Positions 44,925-54,293 of a stretch of DNA of 64,000 nt are shown in pieces. The DNA is from Acinetobacter sichuanensis. Its GTDB lineage: Bacteria > Pseudomonadota > Gammaproteobacteria > Pseudomonadales > Moraxellaceae. A program made the translations under genes and the position numbers. Position 1 is the first letter of the stretch. Every line of letters begins with the position of its first letter. The notes below the pieces were generated by a model. That model had not been told where the DNA came from, searched no databases, and saw only the letters and a program-made list of their open reading frames with translations. The stretch spans positions 235,896-299,895 of the forward strand of contig NZ_PYIX02000001.1 in NCBI RefSeq assembly GCF_003024515.2, given 5' to 3'.

Positions 44925-46150
44925 TGTCAGCATGTGGTGCAGAGTCAGGTTTGATCAGTATTGAGCAAGCTTTGGCATTGATTTCAAGTCATACTCAAGC
45001 TTTAGCAATAGAACAATTAGCACTTCATTCAGCACTGAATCGTTACTTAGCTGAAGATCTCTATTCAAGTATAGATTTGCCTTTGTTTGCGCAAAGTGCA
45101 GTAGATGGTTACGCACTTTGTTCAAATGGTACGGTTGAAATAGGTTGTCAATTTGAACTTTTAGGTGAAATTAAAGCAGGTCAATGCAGTGAGCTTCAGT
45201 TAAAACAAGGTCAAGCAATACGTATTTTTACAGGTGCTCAAATACCCGAAGGTACGACAACAATTGCACGACAAGAAATTATTAAAATCATTGAAAATCA
45301 AAAAATTGAACTCACAGAAACTTTAAAACTGCATGCAGATACACGTGATCAAGGGGAAGAAATTGCAGTCGGGCAATGCCTCGCACAGCGAGGGCAACAA
45401 CTCAGTGTAGGCGCGATTGCCGCGCTGAGTATGGCGGGTATACAACAAGTTCGGGTTTTTCAATATCCTAAAATTGCAGTCGTGATTACAGGTGATGAAG
45501 TTGCTGTCAATGTTGAAGATTTAGCATCGGGTAAAATTTTTGATGCCAATGCACCACTGATTCAAACTTGGTTTCAACAAAATAACCAAAAGGTCGAAAT
45601 TTTTCATGTTGCTGATACAGAACATGCAGTCAAAACATTATTACAAGATTTAGCAAAAGATCATGATGTGATTTTGACCACAGGCGGCGTGTCAGTTGGT
45701 GATTATGATTTTATTCGTCCAGTCACATTGAACTTAGGTTTTGAGCAAATTTTTTGGAAAGTAAAGCAAAAGCCGGGGAAGCCGATGTTTTTTGCAAAAC
45801 AAGAACGCCCACAAAAAGCACCTTGCTATCTGTTAGGTTTACCGGGAAATCCTGCTGCGGTTTATGTGGGGATGCAGATTTATACGGCTACTCTCATTCA
45901 AGCCTTACAAGGTCAAGCCCATGATTTAAAATGGTTTAATGCTGTGTTGAAGCATGATTTAAAAGCAGATGCCAGAGATCGTTTTTTAAGAATGACAGCG
46001 CAGTTTGAACAAGCAACTTTAACAGTAAATAGTTTATCTAAACAGCAGTCACATATGTTGACTAATTTAATGCAAGCCAATTGCTTAGTTCGCATTATTG
46101 CGGGGCAAACACCGAAAGCAGGGCAAATTGTGCAAGGTATTTTTATTTAG
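44924..46150 (+). CDS. moeA: Molybdopterin molybdenumtransferase
   Basis: A 408-residue MoeA that inserts molybdate into adenylated molybdopterin. SAVDGYAL, FTGAQIPEGTTTI, VVITGDEV and TTGGVSVGDYDF are the family motifs, and LLGLPGNPAAVYVG is near the C-terminal domain. It starts on the last base of moaCB. It supplies the final step before guanylylation by MobA. Confidence 0.95.
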   Translation: MSACGAESGLISIEQALALISSHTQALAIEQLALHSALNRYLAEDLYSSIDLPLFAQSAVDGYALCSNGTVEIGCQFELLGEIKAGQCSELQLKQGQAIRIFTGAQIPEGTTTIARQEIIKIIENQKIELTETLKLHADTRDQGEEIAVGQCLAQRGQQLSVGAIAALSMAGIQQVRVFQYPKIAVVITGDEVAVNVEDLASGKIFDANAPLIQTWFQQNNQKVEIFHVADTEHAVKTLLQDLAKDHDVILTTGGVSVGDYDFIRPVTLNLGFEQIFWKVKQKPGKPMFFAKQERPQKAPCYLLGLPGNPAAVYVGMQIYTATLIQALQGQAHDLKWFNAVLKHDLKADARDRFLRMTAQFEQATLTVNSLSKQQSHMLTNLMQANCLVRIIAGQTPKAGQIVQGIFI

Positions 46151-46188
46151 AGCTGAAATGCTCAATCATCATAAATATGAGTATACAT

Positions 46189-46947
46189 ATGAAAAAATTA
46201 TTGCTGACAGGGCTTTTATTTACATTGAGTTCGCTGAGTCAAGCAGATACTGTGAAAGTTTATGCGGCTGCAAGTTTGACCAATGCAATGACTGAAATTG
46301 CAAGAAATTATGAGCGCCTTCATCCAAAAACCAAAGTGATCACTGTCTTTGGCGCGTCATCTACTTTGGCAAAACAGCAAGAAGCAGGAGCGAAAAGTGA
46401 TCTGTTCTTTTCCGCAGATGTGGATTGGATGAAGTATTTAATTCAAAAAAATGTCATTGCTGAAAATAATGTACAAGATTTGCTGTATAACCAATTGGTT
46501 GTGATTAGCCCGAAAAATTTAAAGATTACGTTTAAACCACAAGCAAATTTTAATTTTGCACAATCATTTCAAGGGAAATTATGTACTGGACAGATGGAGT
46601 CTGTACCTGCAGGAAAATATGCCAAACAAAGTTTGATTTATCTAAATTGGTTAGACAGCTTAAAAGGTCGTATTGTGGGAACAGATGATGTGCGTGCTGC
46701 ATTAACCTTTGTTGAACGAGGTGAGTGTGATGTGGGAATTGTTTATAAAACAGATGCTTTGATTAGTTCTAAAGTGAAAGTTATTGGGACTTTACCGCAA
46801 GATTCACATCATGCCATTATTTATCCTCTTGCGCTGACACAACAAGGTGTAAAAAATGTTGAAGCACGCCAATTTGAAAAATTTGTTAAAACCAATATCC
46901 GAGCAAAAATGATATTTAAGAAATACGGATTTAGCCTAAGCCAATAA
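46189..46947 (+). CDS. modA: Molybdate-binding periplasmic protein
   Basis: A 252-residue ABC-transporter binding protein with signal peptide MKKLLLTGLLFTLSSLSQA. VYAAASLTNAMTEIA and FGASSTLAKQQEAGAKSDLFFSA-type sequence (about residues 40-65) form the oxyanion pocket of ModA. ATG 46189 begins the signal peptide; an ATG at 46177 is also possible and no strong ribosome-binding site decides. It heads modABC. Confidence 0.93.
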   Translation: MKKLLLTGLLFTLSSLSQADTVKVYAAASLTNAMTEIARNYERLHPKTKVITVFGASSTLAKQQEAGAKSDLFFSADVDWMKYLIQKNVIAENNVQDLLYNQLVVISPKNLKITFKPQANFNFAQSFQGKLCTGQMESVPAGKYAKQSLIYLNWLDSLKGRIVGTDDVRAALTFVERGECDVGIVYKTDALISSKVKVIGTLPQDSHHAIIYPLALTQQGVKNVEARQFEKFVKTNIRAKMIFKKYGFSLSQ

Positions 46948-46956
46948 ATAGCGCAA

Positions 46957-47649
46957 ATGATGATGATATTAAGCCCAGAAGAACTCAGCGCACTTTATCT
47001 TTCTGCCAAAGTTGCTCTATTTGCTACGCTATTTTGTTTGCCTTTTGCGGTGGCTTTGGCATGGTATTTAGCGCGTTATGATTTTAAATTAAAGTTTATC
47101 GTTGAGGCGTTGTTACAGTTGCCAATGGTATTACCACCTGTTGTATTGGGTTATTTATTATTGGTTTTATTTGGTCAACATGGTTGGATTGGGCGCTATT
47201 TACATCAAATCGGTTTTGAGCTTGCTTTTAATTGGAAAGGTGCTGTTTTAGCTTCAATGATTGTGGCTTTTCCATTAATGGTGCAACCGATACGTTTATC
47301 TTTTCAATTGATTAATCAACAGTTTGAACAGATTGCAGGTAGTTTGGGTGCAAGTCCAAAAAGAGTATTTTTAACGGTTAGTTTACCTTTAGCATTACCG
47401 GGTATCGTGATTGGCAGCATTTTATGTTTTAGTCGTAGTTTAGGCGAGTTTGGTGCGACCATTACTTTTGTAGGTAATATTCCTGATGAAACCAGAACCA
47501 TTCCGATAGCGATTTATTCTTTTTTACAACAAGCGGAAGGTGAACAAATGGCGATCCGTTTAGTGGTTTTGTCATTAGTTTTAGCATTGAGTGCTTTGAT
47601 TGCGAATTATTTTATTTTACAAAAATATCAACAAAAACTAAAAGGCTGA
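46957..47649 (+). CDS. modB: Molybdate ABC transporter permease
   Basis: A 230-residue inner-membrane permease with about five spans. The EAA loop that contacts ModC is seen as EQIAGSLGASPKRVF. PMVLPPVVLGYLLL and SLGEFGATITFVGNIP are characteristic of ModB. It is flanked by modA and modC with gaps of 9 and 4 bases. Three consecutive Met codons make the exact start uncertain. Confidence 0.94.
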   Translation: MMMILSPEELSALYLSAKVALFATLFCLPFAVALAWYLARYDFKLKFIVEALLQLPMVLPPVVLGYLLLVLFGQHGWIGRYLHQIGFELAFNWKGAVLASMIVAFPLMVQPIRLSFQLINQQFEQIAGSLGASPKRVFLTVSLPLALPGIVIGSILCFSRSLGEFGATITFVGNIPDETRTIPIAIYSFLQQAEGEQMAIRLVVLSLVLALSALIANYFILQKYQQKLKG

Positions 47650-47653
47650 GTTT

Positions 47654-48295
47654 ATGTTGCGTTGTGATTTTGAATATCAATATGCTGATTTTCACTTGAA
47701 AATTAAACTGGAACAACACACCAAGCTACTAGGTATTGTCGGTGCTTCAGGCAGTGGAAAAAGTACCTTTCTAAAGTGTTTAGTGGGTTTATTGCAACCA
47801 AGTGCGGGTTTTATTCAATTTAATGGTCAAACGCTGTTTGACCGTGAAAGGAAGATTAATATTGCAATGCATCAACGAAAAATTGCATTGGTTTTTCAAA
47901 ATGCGTTGTTATTTCCCCATATGAATGTACAACAAAATTTAGTCTATGCAGAAAAATGTTTAACAGCATCGCAACGCAAATTTAGCTTTGAACAGATTGT
48001 AGAATTATTAGAAATTGAAAAGTTATTAACTCGTAAAGCACATCAATTGTCGGGTGGGGAAGCGCAGCGTGTTTCGATTGGGCGTGCATTATTATCATCG
48101 CCAGAGTTGTTATTATTGGATGAACCTTTAACAGGATTAGATACGCATTTAAAACAACAAATTTTACCTTTTTTTAAAAAAATACAAGATGAGATTGATT
48201 TACCGATGATTTATGTAACACATCAGCATGAAGAACTGACTTTTTTAAAAGCAAAAGTGATTCGTCTTGGACAAAATGCGATATCAGAAATTTAA
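47654..48295 (+). CDS. modC: Molybdate ABC transporter ATPase, short form
   Basis: A 213-residue ATP-binding subunit. GASGSGKST (residues 30-38) is Walker A, LSGGEAQRVSIGRAL is the ABC signature, and LLLLDEPLTGLD is Walker B. It ends after the switch His, so the C-terminal Mop/TOBE molybdate-sensing domain of the roughly 350-residue E. coli ModC is missing. There is no frame continuation downstream, so this is a natural short form. Feedback by molybdate must act otherwise. Confidence 0.92.
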   Translation: MLRCDFEYQYADFHLKIKLEQHTKLLGIVGASGSGKSTFLKCLVGLLQPSAGFIQFNGQTLFDRERKINIAMHQRKIALVFQNALLFPHMNVQQNLVYAEKCLTASQRKFSFEQIVELLEIEKLLTRKAHQLSGGEAQRVSIGRALLSSPELLLLDEPLTGLDTHLKQQILPFFKKIQDEIDLPMIYVTHQHEELTFLKAKVIRLGQNAISEI

Positions 48296-48350
48296 CTTGC
48301 GGTATTCATTTTATTTTTAAAGTTATGAAAATCATTGAGCAAAATATGAT

Positions 48351-48378
48351 TTATCCCTACTTTAAAAAAGAGGGATAA
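48351..48378. terminator. Possible weak terminator between modC and scoB
   Basis: TTATCCCT (48351-48358) and AGGGATAA (48371-48378) pair, but T runs are short. It lies between two converging genes. Confidence 0.45.
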
Positions 48379-48410
48379 GATCGGTAGAGCCTCGGATGAT
48401 TTCTAAAAGT

Positions 48411-49058
48411 TTAAGCCACTTTTAAATCTTCAATATTTAAACTTGCACCTGTTGCAGCTTGCATTTCAGCGAGACTAACGTCTTTGGCAAGTTCAATCAG
48501 CTTTAAACCTTGAGGGGTAATATCAATCACGCCCAAGTCAGAAATAATTCGACTCACGACGGCTTGTCCTGTCAAAGGTAATGTGCATTGTGGCACGATT
48601 TTTGGACTGCCATCTTTGGCGCAGTGTTCCATCAGAACCACTACTTTTTTAACACCTGCCACCAAGTCCATGGCACCGCCCATGCCTTTGACTTTTTTGC
48701 CGGGAATCATCCAGTTGGCAAGGTCACCTGTTTCAGAAACTTCCATTGCGCCTAAAATCGCAATATTGACATGACCACCTCGGATCATGGCAAAAGATTC
48801 AGAGCTTGAAAAAAATGAAGCACCTTGGCGGGCAGTTACAGTTTGTTTACCCGCATTGATCAGGTCTGCATCCACCGTTTCTGCGGTTGGAAATTCATCA
48901 ATACCAAGTAATCCATTTTCCGACTGTAACCACACATTAATGCCTTCAGGAATATAATTGGCAACCAACGTCGGCAGACCAATACCCAAGTTGACATAAA
49001 AACCATCTTCAAGTTCAAGTGCGGCACGTTGTGCCATTTCATTGCGTGTCCAAGCCAT
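48411..49058 (-). CDS. scoB: 3-oxoacid CoA-transferase subunit B
   Basis: A 215-residue beta subunit of a succinyl-CoA:3-ketoacid CoA-transferase. [10 protein letters not shown] contains the catalytic Glu that carries CoA, and [14 protein letters not shown] is conserved. With subunit A it moves CoA from succinyl-CoA to acetoacetate or a similar acid. It is unlike the PcaJ/CatJ beta-ketoadipate enzymes of Acinetobacter and closer to the ScoAB type. It lies 3 bases after scoA. Confidence 0.9.
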   Translation of the reverse strand: MAWTRNEMAQRAALELEDGFYVNLGIGLPTLVANYIPEGINVWLQSENGLLGIDEFPTAETVDADLINAGKQTVTARQGASFFSSSESFAMIRGGHVNIAILGAMEVSETGDLANWMIPGKKVKGMGGAMDLVAGVKKVVVLMEHCAKDGSPKIVPQCTLPLTGQAVVSRIISDLGVIDITPQGLKLIELAKDVSLAEMQAATGASLNIEDLKVA

Positions 49059-49061
49059 GTC

Positions 49062-49766
49062 TTAAGCCTCCACTGCTTTTAAGGTCATTTGTTCAATGCG
49101 CTTTTCAGGGTTGGCATTGAGCACGATTCGGTTGACATAAATACCGGGTAAATGAATATCATCCGGGTCGATTTCACCAATTTCCACAATCTGTTCCACT
49201 TCGACTATGGTGAATTTTCCTGCCATAGCACAGTCAGGATTAAAATTTCGTGCAGTTTTACGGAACACCAGATTGCCTGCTTTATCCGCTTTATAGGCTT
49301 TGACCAAAGCAAGATCAGCGGTGAGTGAGGGTTCTAAAATATAAGGTTTTCCATCAAATTCACGGACTTCTTTGCCTTCTGCTATCTGCGTACCAACGCC
49401 TGTTTGGGTATAAAATGCAGGAATACCTGCACCCCCTGCACGGAGTTTTTCGGCTAATGTGCCTTGTGGTGTCAGTTCAACTTCAAGTTCGCCTTGCAAA
49501 AACTGACGTTCAAATTCTTTGTTTTCACCGACATAAGATGAAATCATTTTTTTAATCTGTTTACTTGCGAGTAATTTTCCTAAGCCTATGCCGTCTGTAC
49601 CTGCATTGTTGGAAATACAGGTTAAGCCTGTCACGCCAGTTTCCATCAAGGCGTCAATTAAAACCTCAGGAATGCCACATAAGCCAAAACCACCTACGGC
49701 AATGGTTTGCTGATCTTTGACCAAATCTGCTAAAGCAACGTGTGCATTGGCAACCACTTTATTCAT
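49062..49766 (-). CDS. scoA: 3-oxoacid CoA-transferase subunit A
   Basis: A 234-residue alpha subunit. [20 protein letters not shown] and [19 protein letters not shown] mark the CoA-binding domain, and [34 protein letters not shown] follow, as in ScoA. Encoded ahead of scoB on the minus strand, downstream of a LysR-type gene. It may activate acetoacetate produced by the beta-keto acid cleavage enzyme at 53115-54164. Confidence 0.9.
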   Translation of the reverse strand: MNKVVANAHVALADLVKDQQTIAVGGFGLCGIPEVLIDALMETGVTGLTCISNNAGTDGIGLGKLLASKQIKKMISSYVGENKEFERQFLQGELEVELTPQGTLAEKLRAGGAGIPAFYTQTGVGTQIAEGKEVREFDGKPYILEPSLTADLALVKAYKADKAGNLVFRKTARNFNPDCAMAGKFTIVEVEQIVEIGEIDPDDIHLPGIYVNRIVLNANPEKRIEQMTLKAVEA

Positions 49767-49839
49767 TGTGCTGACTCCATGTCCTTTTACTTATTATTAG
49801 CATTGCAGCAAGCACATGAGAAATTGAAAGATTTAAAGG

Positions 49840-49862
49840 ATTAATGAGCAAAACTCATTAAT
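49840..49862. promoter_or_regulatory. Inverted repeat upstream of scoA
   Basis: ATTAATGAG-CAAAA-CTCATTAAT is a perfect 9-bp dyad, 74 bases before scoA. Its T-N11-A-like symmetry suits a LysR-type operator, and the LysR gene is directly upstream. No T run follows on either strand, which argues against a terminator. Confidence 0.5.
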
Positions 49863-49904
49863 CAGCAAAGTTGATTGAGCTGTGTGTAAATGCATGCGGT
49901 TTTT

Positions 49905-50786
49905 TTAAAATGAATATGCAGTGATGACTTCAATAAACTGCGCGGAAATATGTGAAAGTTCCATATCTTTTTTATACATCAAGCCTAAATTAAGCTGTAC
50001 ATTGCCTTCAGTGATTTCAACGATGACATTATTTTTTAAATCAATAAATTGCTGAAAATGTCGTGGAATTGCACTGACGCCCATGCCATAGGCAACAAAA
50101 TGGGACAGCGAACTGATTTGATGACATTCCAATTTCAAGTCCAAAACCAAGTTGTTTTGTATGCAGCATTCTTCAATTACATGGCGAATGATGGATGGTT
50201 TTTGTAAAGTCACAAATGGGTAACTACACAGCGTTGCCATACTGATGGATGGATGTTGTGCCAGAGGATGATCTTTGGGAACAACGGCGACAAAGTCTTC
50301 TTTAAACAAAGGTTCAAACACCAGTTGATGATGAAATGGCGATTCAAAACAAATCCCAATTTCAAATATACCATCTTGAATTTTTTCAATAATTTTTTCA
50401 TTGGGCACATCATGAATGGAAAAATTAATATTTGGATGTTGTTTGGAAAATTCATGCAAAATCGCAGGTAAAACGGTATGCGTGGCGAAAGGCATGGAGG
50501 CGATATTTAAGTTGCCACGATGCAACTGAAAACGTTGTTTGACATCTTTTTCCATGTCTTCCCAATTGGCGAGTAATTTTTTGGCATAGGGAATTAAGGA
50601 TTGTCCCTCAGGGGTCAGATTGACCAGACGGGTGGTGCGTTTAAATAATTTTCCGCCCAATTCTTCTTCTAAAGCTTTAATGGTCAAACTCAAGGCGGAC
50701 TGACTCAAGCACAGTTCATCGGCGGCATTGGCATAATTTAAAACACGGGCAAGCACCAAAAAGGCTTTGAGTTGTTTGAGTGTCAT
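49905..50786 (-). CDS. LysR-family transcriptional regulator
   Basis: A 293-residue LysR-type regulator. MTLKQLKAFLVLARVLNYANAA-type helix-turn-helix at the N-terminus, with SQSALSLTIKALEEELGGKLF and RTTRLVNLTPEG, is followed by the periplasmic-binding-protein-like effector domain. The internal ATG at 50786 fits the family start better than one at 50798. It lies upstream of scoAB on the same strand and divergent from the qor operon, so it may control either. Effector unknown. Confidence 0.85.
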   Translation of the reverse strand: MTLKQLKAFLVLARVLNYANAADELCLSQSALSLTIKALEEELGGKLFKRTTRLVNLTPEGQSLIPYAKKLLANWEDMEKDVKQRFQLHRGNLNIASMPFATHTVLPAILHEFSKQHPNINFSIHDVPNEKIIEKIQDGIFEIGICFESPFHHQLVFEPLFKEDFVAVVPKDHPLAQHPSISMATLCSYPFVTLQKPSIIRHVIEECCIQNNLVLDLKLECHQISSLSHFVAYGMGVSAIPRHFQQFIDLKNNVIVEITEGNVQLNLGLMYKKDMELSHISAQFIEVITAYSF

Positions 50787-51190
50787 AATAAATTTCAAGC
50801 CATTTAAAAAGTATGTGTGTTGTATTGTAGTCGGATCTTCATGTTTATTTTAAAAGAAAATTCAACTGATATTAAATCTTATAAATAGCTCTAAAGAGAC
50901 GATTTATTGTGAAGACTTTTATATGATTTTACTTAAATAGCCTAAGTATTTTTTAAACATAAATGCATTTCAAAAATTAAACTGCATGGGTTTACAAATA
51001 ACACACTTCATTTTTAAAGCTTCGTCATTTTACTAAAGCATTTTTTTCAATGAGCTCATCAGAAATACTTAAATTTAAATGTCGCAAAATGACAAGTAGG
51101 TGTCATGAAATGTAAAGGGCATTCAGGCAGAGTATTGTAGTTTTGCTCTATGCACTGAGCACTTAAAATAAGCAAAATAGGGAAAGGACA
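50787..51190. promoter_or_regulatory. Intergenic region with 21-bp-spaced direct repeats before qor
   Basis: TGTCGCAAAATG (51080-51091) and TGTCATGAAATG (51101-51112) are direct repeats exactly 21 bases apart, the spacing typical of AraC/XylS-family operators. A similar pair precedes the hydrolase gene (58961 and 58982). ATGACA/TGTCAT (51089-51106) and ATGAGCTCAT (51050-51059) are additional dyads. No gene was seen in this 404-base gap. Confidence 0.5.
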
Positions 51191-52177
51191 ATGACACTGA
51201 CCAAAGCAGTACGCTTTCATGAAATCGGAACACCAGACGTTTTAACACTTGAACAAGTCGAAGTTGGATCACCCAAAGCAGGAGAAGTTCGTCTGCGTCA
51301 TGTGGCGGTGGGTCTGAACTATGCAGATACCTATTTCCGTAATGGGACTTATCCGATTCCAATGCCAAATGGGATGGGTGTAGAAGCATCAGGAGTTATT
51401 GAAGAACTCGGTGAGGGTGTCACAGACTTTGCGGTAGGTGATCGTGTGACCTATACAGGTTTTATCAATACCTTAGGTGCATATAGCGAAGAACGCTTAG
51501 TGCCTGCCAATGCACTGATCAAATTACCAGAAGGTATTTCCTGTGAAACAGCCGCAGCAATGACGATGCGTGGTTTAACCTCAGCCTATTTAATGCGTCG
51601 TATTTATGACTTTAAAGCTGGTGATACCATTTTATTGCATGCCGCAGCAGGTGGTGTAGGGCTTATCGTTTCACAATGGGCGAAATTATTGGGCCTAACC
51701 GTAATTGGTACGACCTCTTCAGAAGAGAAAGCCGCGATTGCCCGTGCGCATGGTTGTGATCATGTCATTAATTATAGTCATGAAAATGTGGCAGAACGTG
51801 TTCGTGAACTCACCAATGGCGTTGGGGTCAATGTCGTATTTGACAGTGTTGGTAAAGATACTTTCATGTCATCGCTTGATTCATTGAAACGTCGTGGTCT
51901 GATGGTATGTGTGGGTACAGCCTCAGGACCGATTGCAGAATTTAATCCTGTATTACTGGCAATGAAGGGTTCTTTATACATTACCCGTCCTGCATTGGCA
52001 GATTACATTGCGGATCCTGCTGAGAAAAAAGCACTTGCAGATGAATTGTTTGATCATGTGGCGAGTGGTCGCATCAAAATCGAAATCAACCAACGCTATG
52101 AACTCAAGGATGCAGTTCAGGCACATCGTGACCTTGAAGCACGTAAAACAACAGGCTCGTCTATTTTTGTGATTTAA
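51191..52177 (+). CDS. qor: Quinone oxidoreductase, zinc-independent MDR family
   Basis: A 328-residue NADPH:quinone oxidoreductase-type protein. The nucleotide-binding site is ILLHAAAGGVGLIVSQWAK, and there is no zinc-binding cysteine set, as in QOR. The first gene of a seven-gene plus-strand series. In this context it could reduce an enone or quinone formed from the substrate, or protect against it. AGGGAAAGG lies just upstream. Confidence 0.88.
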   Translation: MTLTKAVRFHEIGTPDVLTLEQVEVGSPKAGEVRLRHVAVGLNYADTYFRNGTYPIPMPNGMGVEASGVIEELGEGVTDFAVGDRVTYTGFINTLGAYSEERLVPANALIKLPEGISCETAAAMTMRGLTSAYLMRRIYDFKAGDTILLHAAAGGVGLIVSQWAKLLGLTVIGTTSSEEKAAIARAHGCDHVINYSHENVAERVRELTNGVGVNVVFDSVGKDTFMSSLDSLKRRGLMVCVGTASGPIAEFNPVLLAMKGSLYITRPALADYIADPAEKKALADELFDHVASGRIKIEINQRYELKDAVQAHRDLEARKTTGSSIFVI

Positions 52178-52201
52178 ATTTGTGATTGAAAAGGATTTCT
52201 T

Positions 52202-53050
52202 ATGCAAGTTGAACAATTAACCTGCAGTATTGGCGCAGAATTACATGGCGTTAATCTGGCTGATGCCATTCACGATGATGCTTTATTTTCTGAAATTCGT
52301 TCAAATCTGCTGAAACATCGTGTTCTATTTTTGAGAAATCAAGATATTACCCGTGCAGAGCATGTGGCTTTTGCTGAGCGTTTTGGACAATTGGAAGACC
52401 ATCCAGCCGTAGGTAGTCATCCTGATCATCCGGGTTTGGTACAGATTTATAAAAGCCCAGACAGCCCGATTGATCGCTATGAAAATTCATGGCACAGCGA
52501 CGCGAGCTGGCGCAAGATTCCACCTATGGGGGCAGTGCTGCGCTGTGTGGAATGCCCAACTGTCGGTGGTGATACCATGTGGACCAATATGGTGATGGCT
52601 TATGAAAATTTGCCTGAAGAAATTAAAACCAAAATTGCAGATTTACGTGCCTATCACAGTATTGAGGCGAGTTTTGGTGCAGCCATGCCCATTGAAAAAC
52701 GTTTGGCACTCAAAGCACAGTATCCCGATGCAGAGCATCCCGTGGTGCGTACACATCCTGAAACAGGCGAAAAAATCCTGTATGTCAATGCTTTTGCAAC
52801 CCATTTCAGTAATTACCACACCAAGGAACGTGTACGTTTTGGTCAGGATGCCAACCCAGGTGCGGGCGAACTGCTGCGTTATTTAATTACACAAGCCAAC
52901 ATCCCTGAATATCAGGTGCGTTGGAGCTGGGAGCCGAACAGTATTGCGATTTGGGACAACCGCAGTACTCAGCATTATGCTGTGATGGATTATCCAGCCT
53001 GTCATCGCAAAATGGAACGCGCGGGCATTATTGGTGATGCGACTTATTGA
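52202..53050 (+). CDS. TauD/TfdA-family 2-oxoglutarate dioxygenase
   Basis: A 282-residue Fe(II)/2-oxoglutarate dioxygenase. WHSDASWR gives the His-x-Asp iron ligands, and WDNRSTQHYAVMDY gives the distal His, with a 2-oxoglutarate-binding Arg in the following HRKMERAGI. The family hydroxylates sulfonates (TauD), aryloxyacetates (TfdA), carnitine precursors and others. The substrate here is open. A YeiH-type exporter, often annotated for sulfate or sulfite, lies in the same series, which suggests but does not prove release of sulfite. Confidence 0.88.
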   Translation: MQVEQLTCSIGAELHGVNLADAIHDDALFSEIRSNLLKHRVLFLRNQDITRAEHVAFAERFGQLEDHPAVGSHPDHPGLVQIYKSPDSPIDRYENSWHSDASWRKIPPMGAVLRCVECPTVGGDTMWTNMVMAYENLPEEIKTKIADLRAYHSIEASFGAAMPIEKRLALKAQYPDAEHPVVRTHPETGEKILYVNAFATHFSNYHTKERVRFGQDANPGAGELLRYLITQANIPEYQVRWSWEPNSIAIWDNRSTQHYAVMDYPACHRKMERAGIIGDATY

Positions 53051-53114
53051 TCTTGCAGTCCATCCATTAAATTCAAATATTTACCTTTAGTTTAAAAATG
53101 CATAGGAGATGCAC

Positions 53115-54164
53115 ATGCAATTTTTTGATGATTCTTTGCACCCAGAAAACATGGAAAAAGTGGTTATTACCGTTGCGCCATATGGTCCAGAGTGGATGCC
53201 TGAAGATTTCCCGGAAGACATTCCTGTCACGATGGAAGAGCAAATCCAGAAAGCTGTCGACTGTTATGAGGCAGGTGCAAGTGTACTACATTTGCATGTG
53301 CGTGAGTTGGATGGCAAAGGTTCAAAACGCTTGTCTAAGTTTAATGAGCTGATCGCAGGTGTTCGTGCCGCAGTGCCTGACATGATTATTCAGGTGGGTG
53401 GTTCGATTTCTTTTGCACCAGAAACTGAAGGTGAAGCGGCAGTATGGCTGAGTGATGACACACGTCATAAACTGGCAGAACTTGATCCGAAGCCAGATCA
53501 GGTCACAGTAGCGGTCAACACCACGCAAATGAATATTATGGAACTGTTATATCCAGAATATTTAAAAGGTACTTCACTTGAACATCCTGCTATTCAAGCA
53601 GCGTATGCTGAAATGACGGTTCCTGCGGGTCCTGAATGGCTGATTGAACATTTAAAACGTCTAGCTGCCAATGGGATTCAACCACATTTCCAACTGACAG
53701 GAATGCATGGATTGGAAACTTTGGAACGTCTGGTACGCAAGGGCTTATATAAAGGACCAATGAACCTGACATGGATCGGGATTGGTGGTGGCTTTGATGG
53801 TCCAAATCCATTCAACTTCTTTAATTTTGTCCATCGTGTACCAGATGGCTGTACTTTGACTTCTGAATCATTGCTGAAGAATGTTTTACCGTTGAATACC
53901 ATCTCAATGGCAATGGGTTTACATGCCCGTGTGGGGAATGAAGACACGATTATCGATCATAAAGGTGAGCGTTTCTCTTCGGTCGAGCAGATTAAACAGA
54001 CGGTGCGTATTGCACATGAGTTAGGTCGTGAAGTGGCAAATGGTAAAGAAGCACGTGAAATTTACCGTATTGGTGTACAGTACGACACCATTGAAGAAAC
54101 CTTATTGGCCAATGGTATGGCACCAAACCGCAAAGCGGGTCAAAAAGGTGTACCACAGCGTTAA
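53115..54164 (+). CDS. Beta-keto acid cleavage enzyme (BKACE, DUF849 family)
   Basis: A 349-residue TIM-barrel protein of the BKACE family. These zinc enzymes react a beta-keto acid with acetyl-CoA to give acetoacetate plus a new acyl-CoA. VLHLHVRELDGKGSKR contains the His-x-His zinc motif, followed by IIQVGGSI and GLHARVGNEDTI typical of the family. ATG 53115 is used because AGGAG is 7 bases before it but touches ATG 53109. Acetoacetate formed here could be taken by ScoAB. The specific keto acid is unknown; dehydrocarnitine and 3-keto-5-aminohexanoate are known substrates in the family. Confidence 0.86.
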   Translation: MQFFDDSLHPENMEKVVITVAPYGPEWMPEDFPEDIPVTMEEQIQKAVDCYEAGASVLHLHVRELDGKGSKRLSKFNELIAGVRAAVPDMIIQVGGSISFAPETEGEAAVWLSDDTRHKLAELDPKPDQVTVAVNTTQMNIMELLYPEYLKGTSLEHPAIQAAYAEMTVPAGPEWLIEHLKRLAANGIQPHFQLTGMHGLETLERLVRKGLYKGPMNLTWIGIGGGFDGPNPFNFFNFVHRVPDGCTLTSESLLKNVLPLNTISMAMGLHARVGNEDTIIDHKGERFSSVEQIKQTVRIAHELGREVANGKEAREIYRIGVQYDTIEETLLANGMAPNRKAGQKGVPQR

Positions 54165-54172
54165 TCAAATCT

Positions 54173-54247
54173 TGAGTTAAATGGAGTTTTAACTCAGATG
54201 TTGTGCAAAAACCAGGGGATTACGGTTTGATTTTCAAGCGTAATCCC
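54173..54247 (+). promoter_or_regulatory. Two hairpins in the BKACE-MFS gap
   Basis: TGAGTTAAA/TTTAACTCA (54173-54196) and GGGATTACG/CGTAATCCC (54216-54247) are perfect stems in a 129-base gap. No T run follows the second. They could reduce read-through or protect the upstream message. Confidence 0.5.
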
Positions 54248-54293
54248 TTGGCGGTTCAAAGCAGAAAATTATAACAATACACAAGGAGGTTGC

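Noticed and set aside
48411..49766. CoA-transferase as PcaIJ/CatIJ of the beta-ketoadipate pathway
   Set aside because: The sequence differs from Acinetobacter PcaI in key stretches and resembles ScoAB, and no other beta-ketoadipate gene is present.
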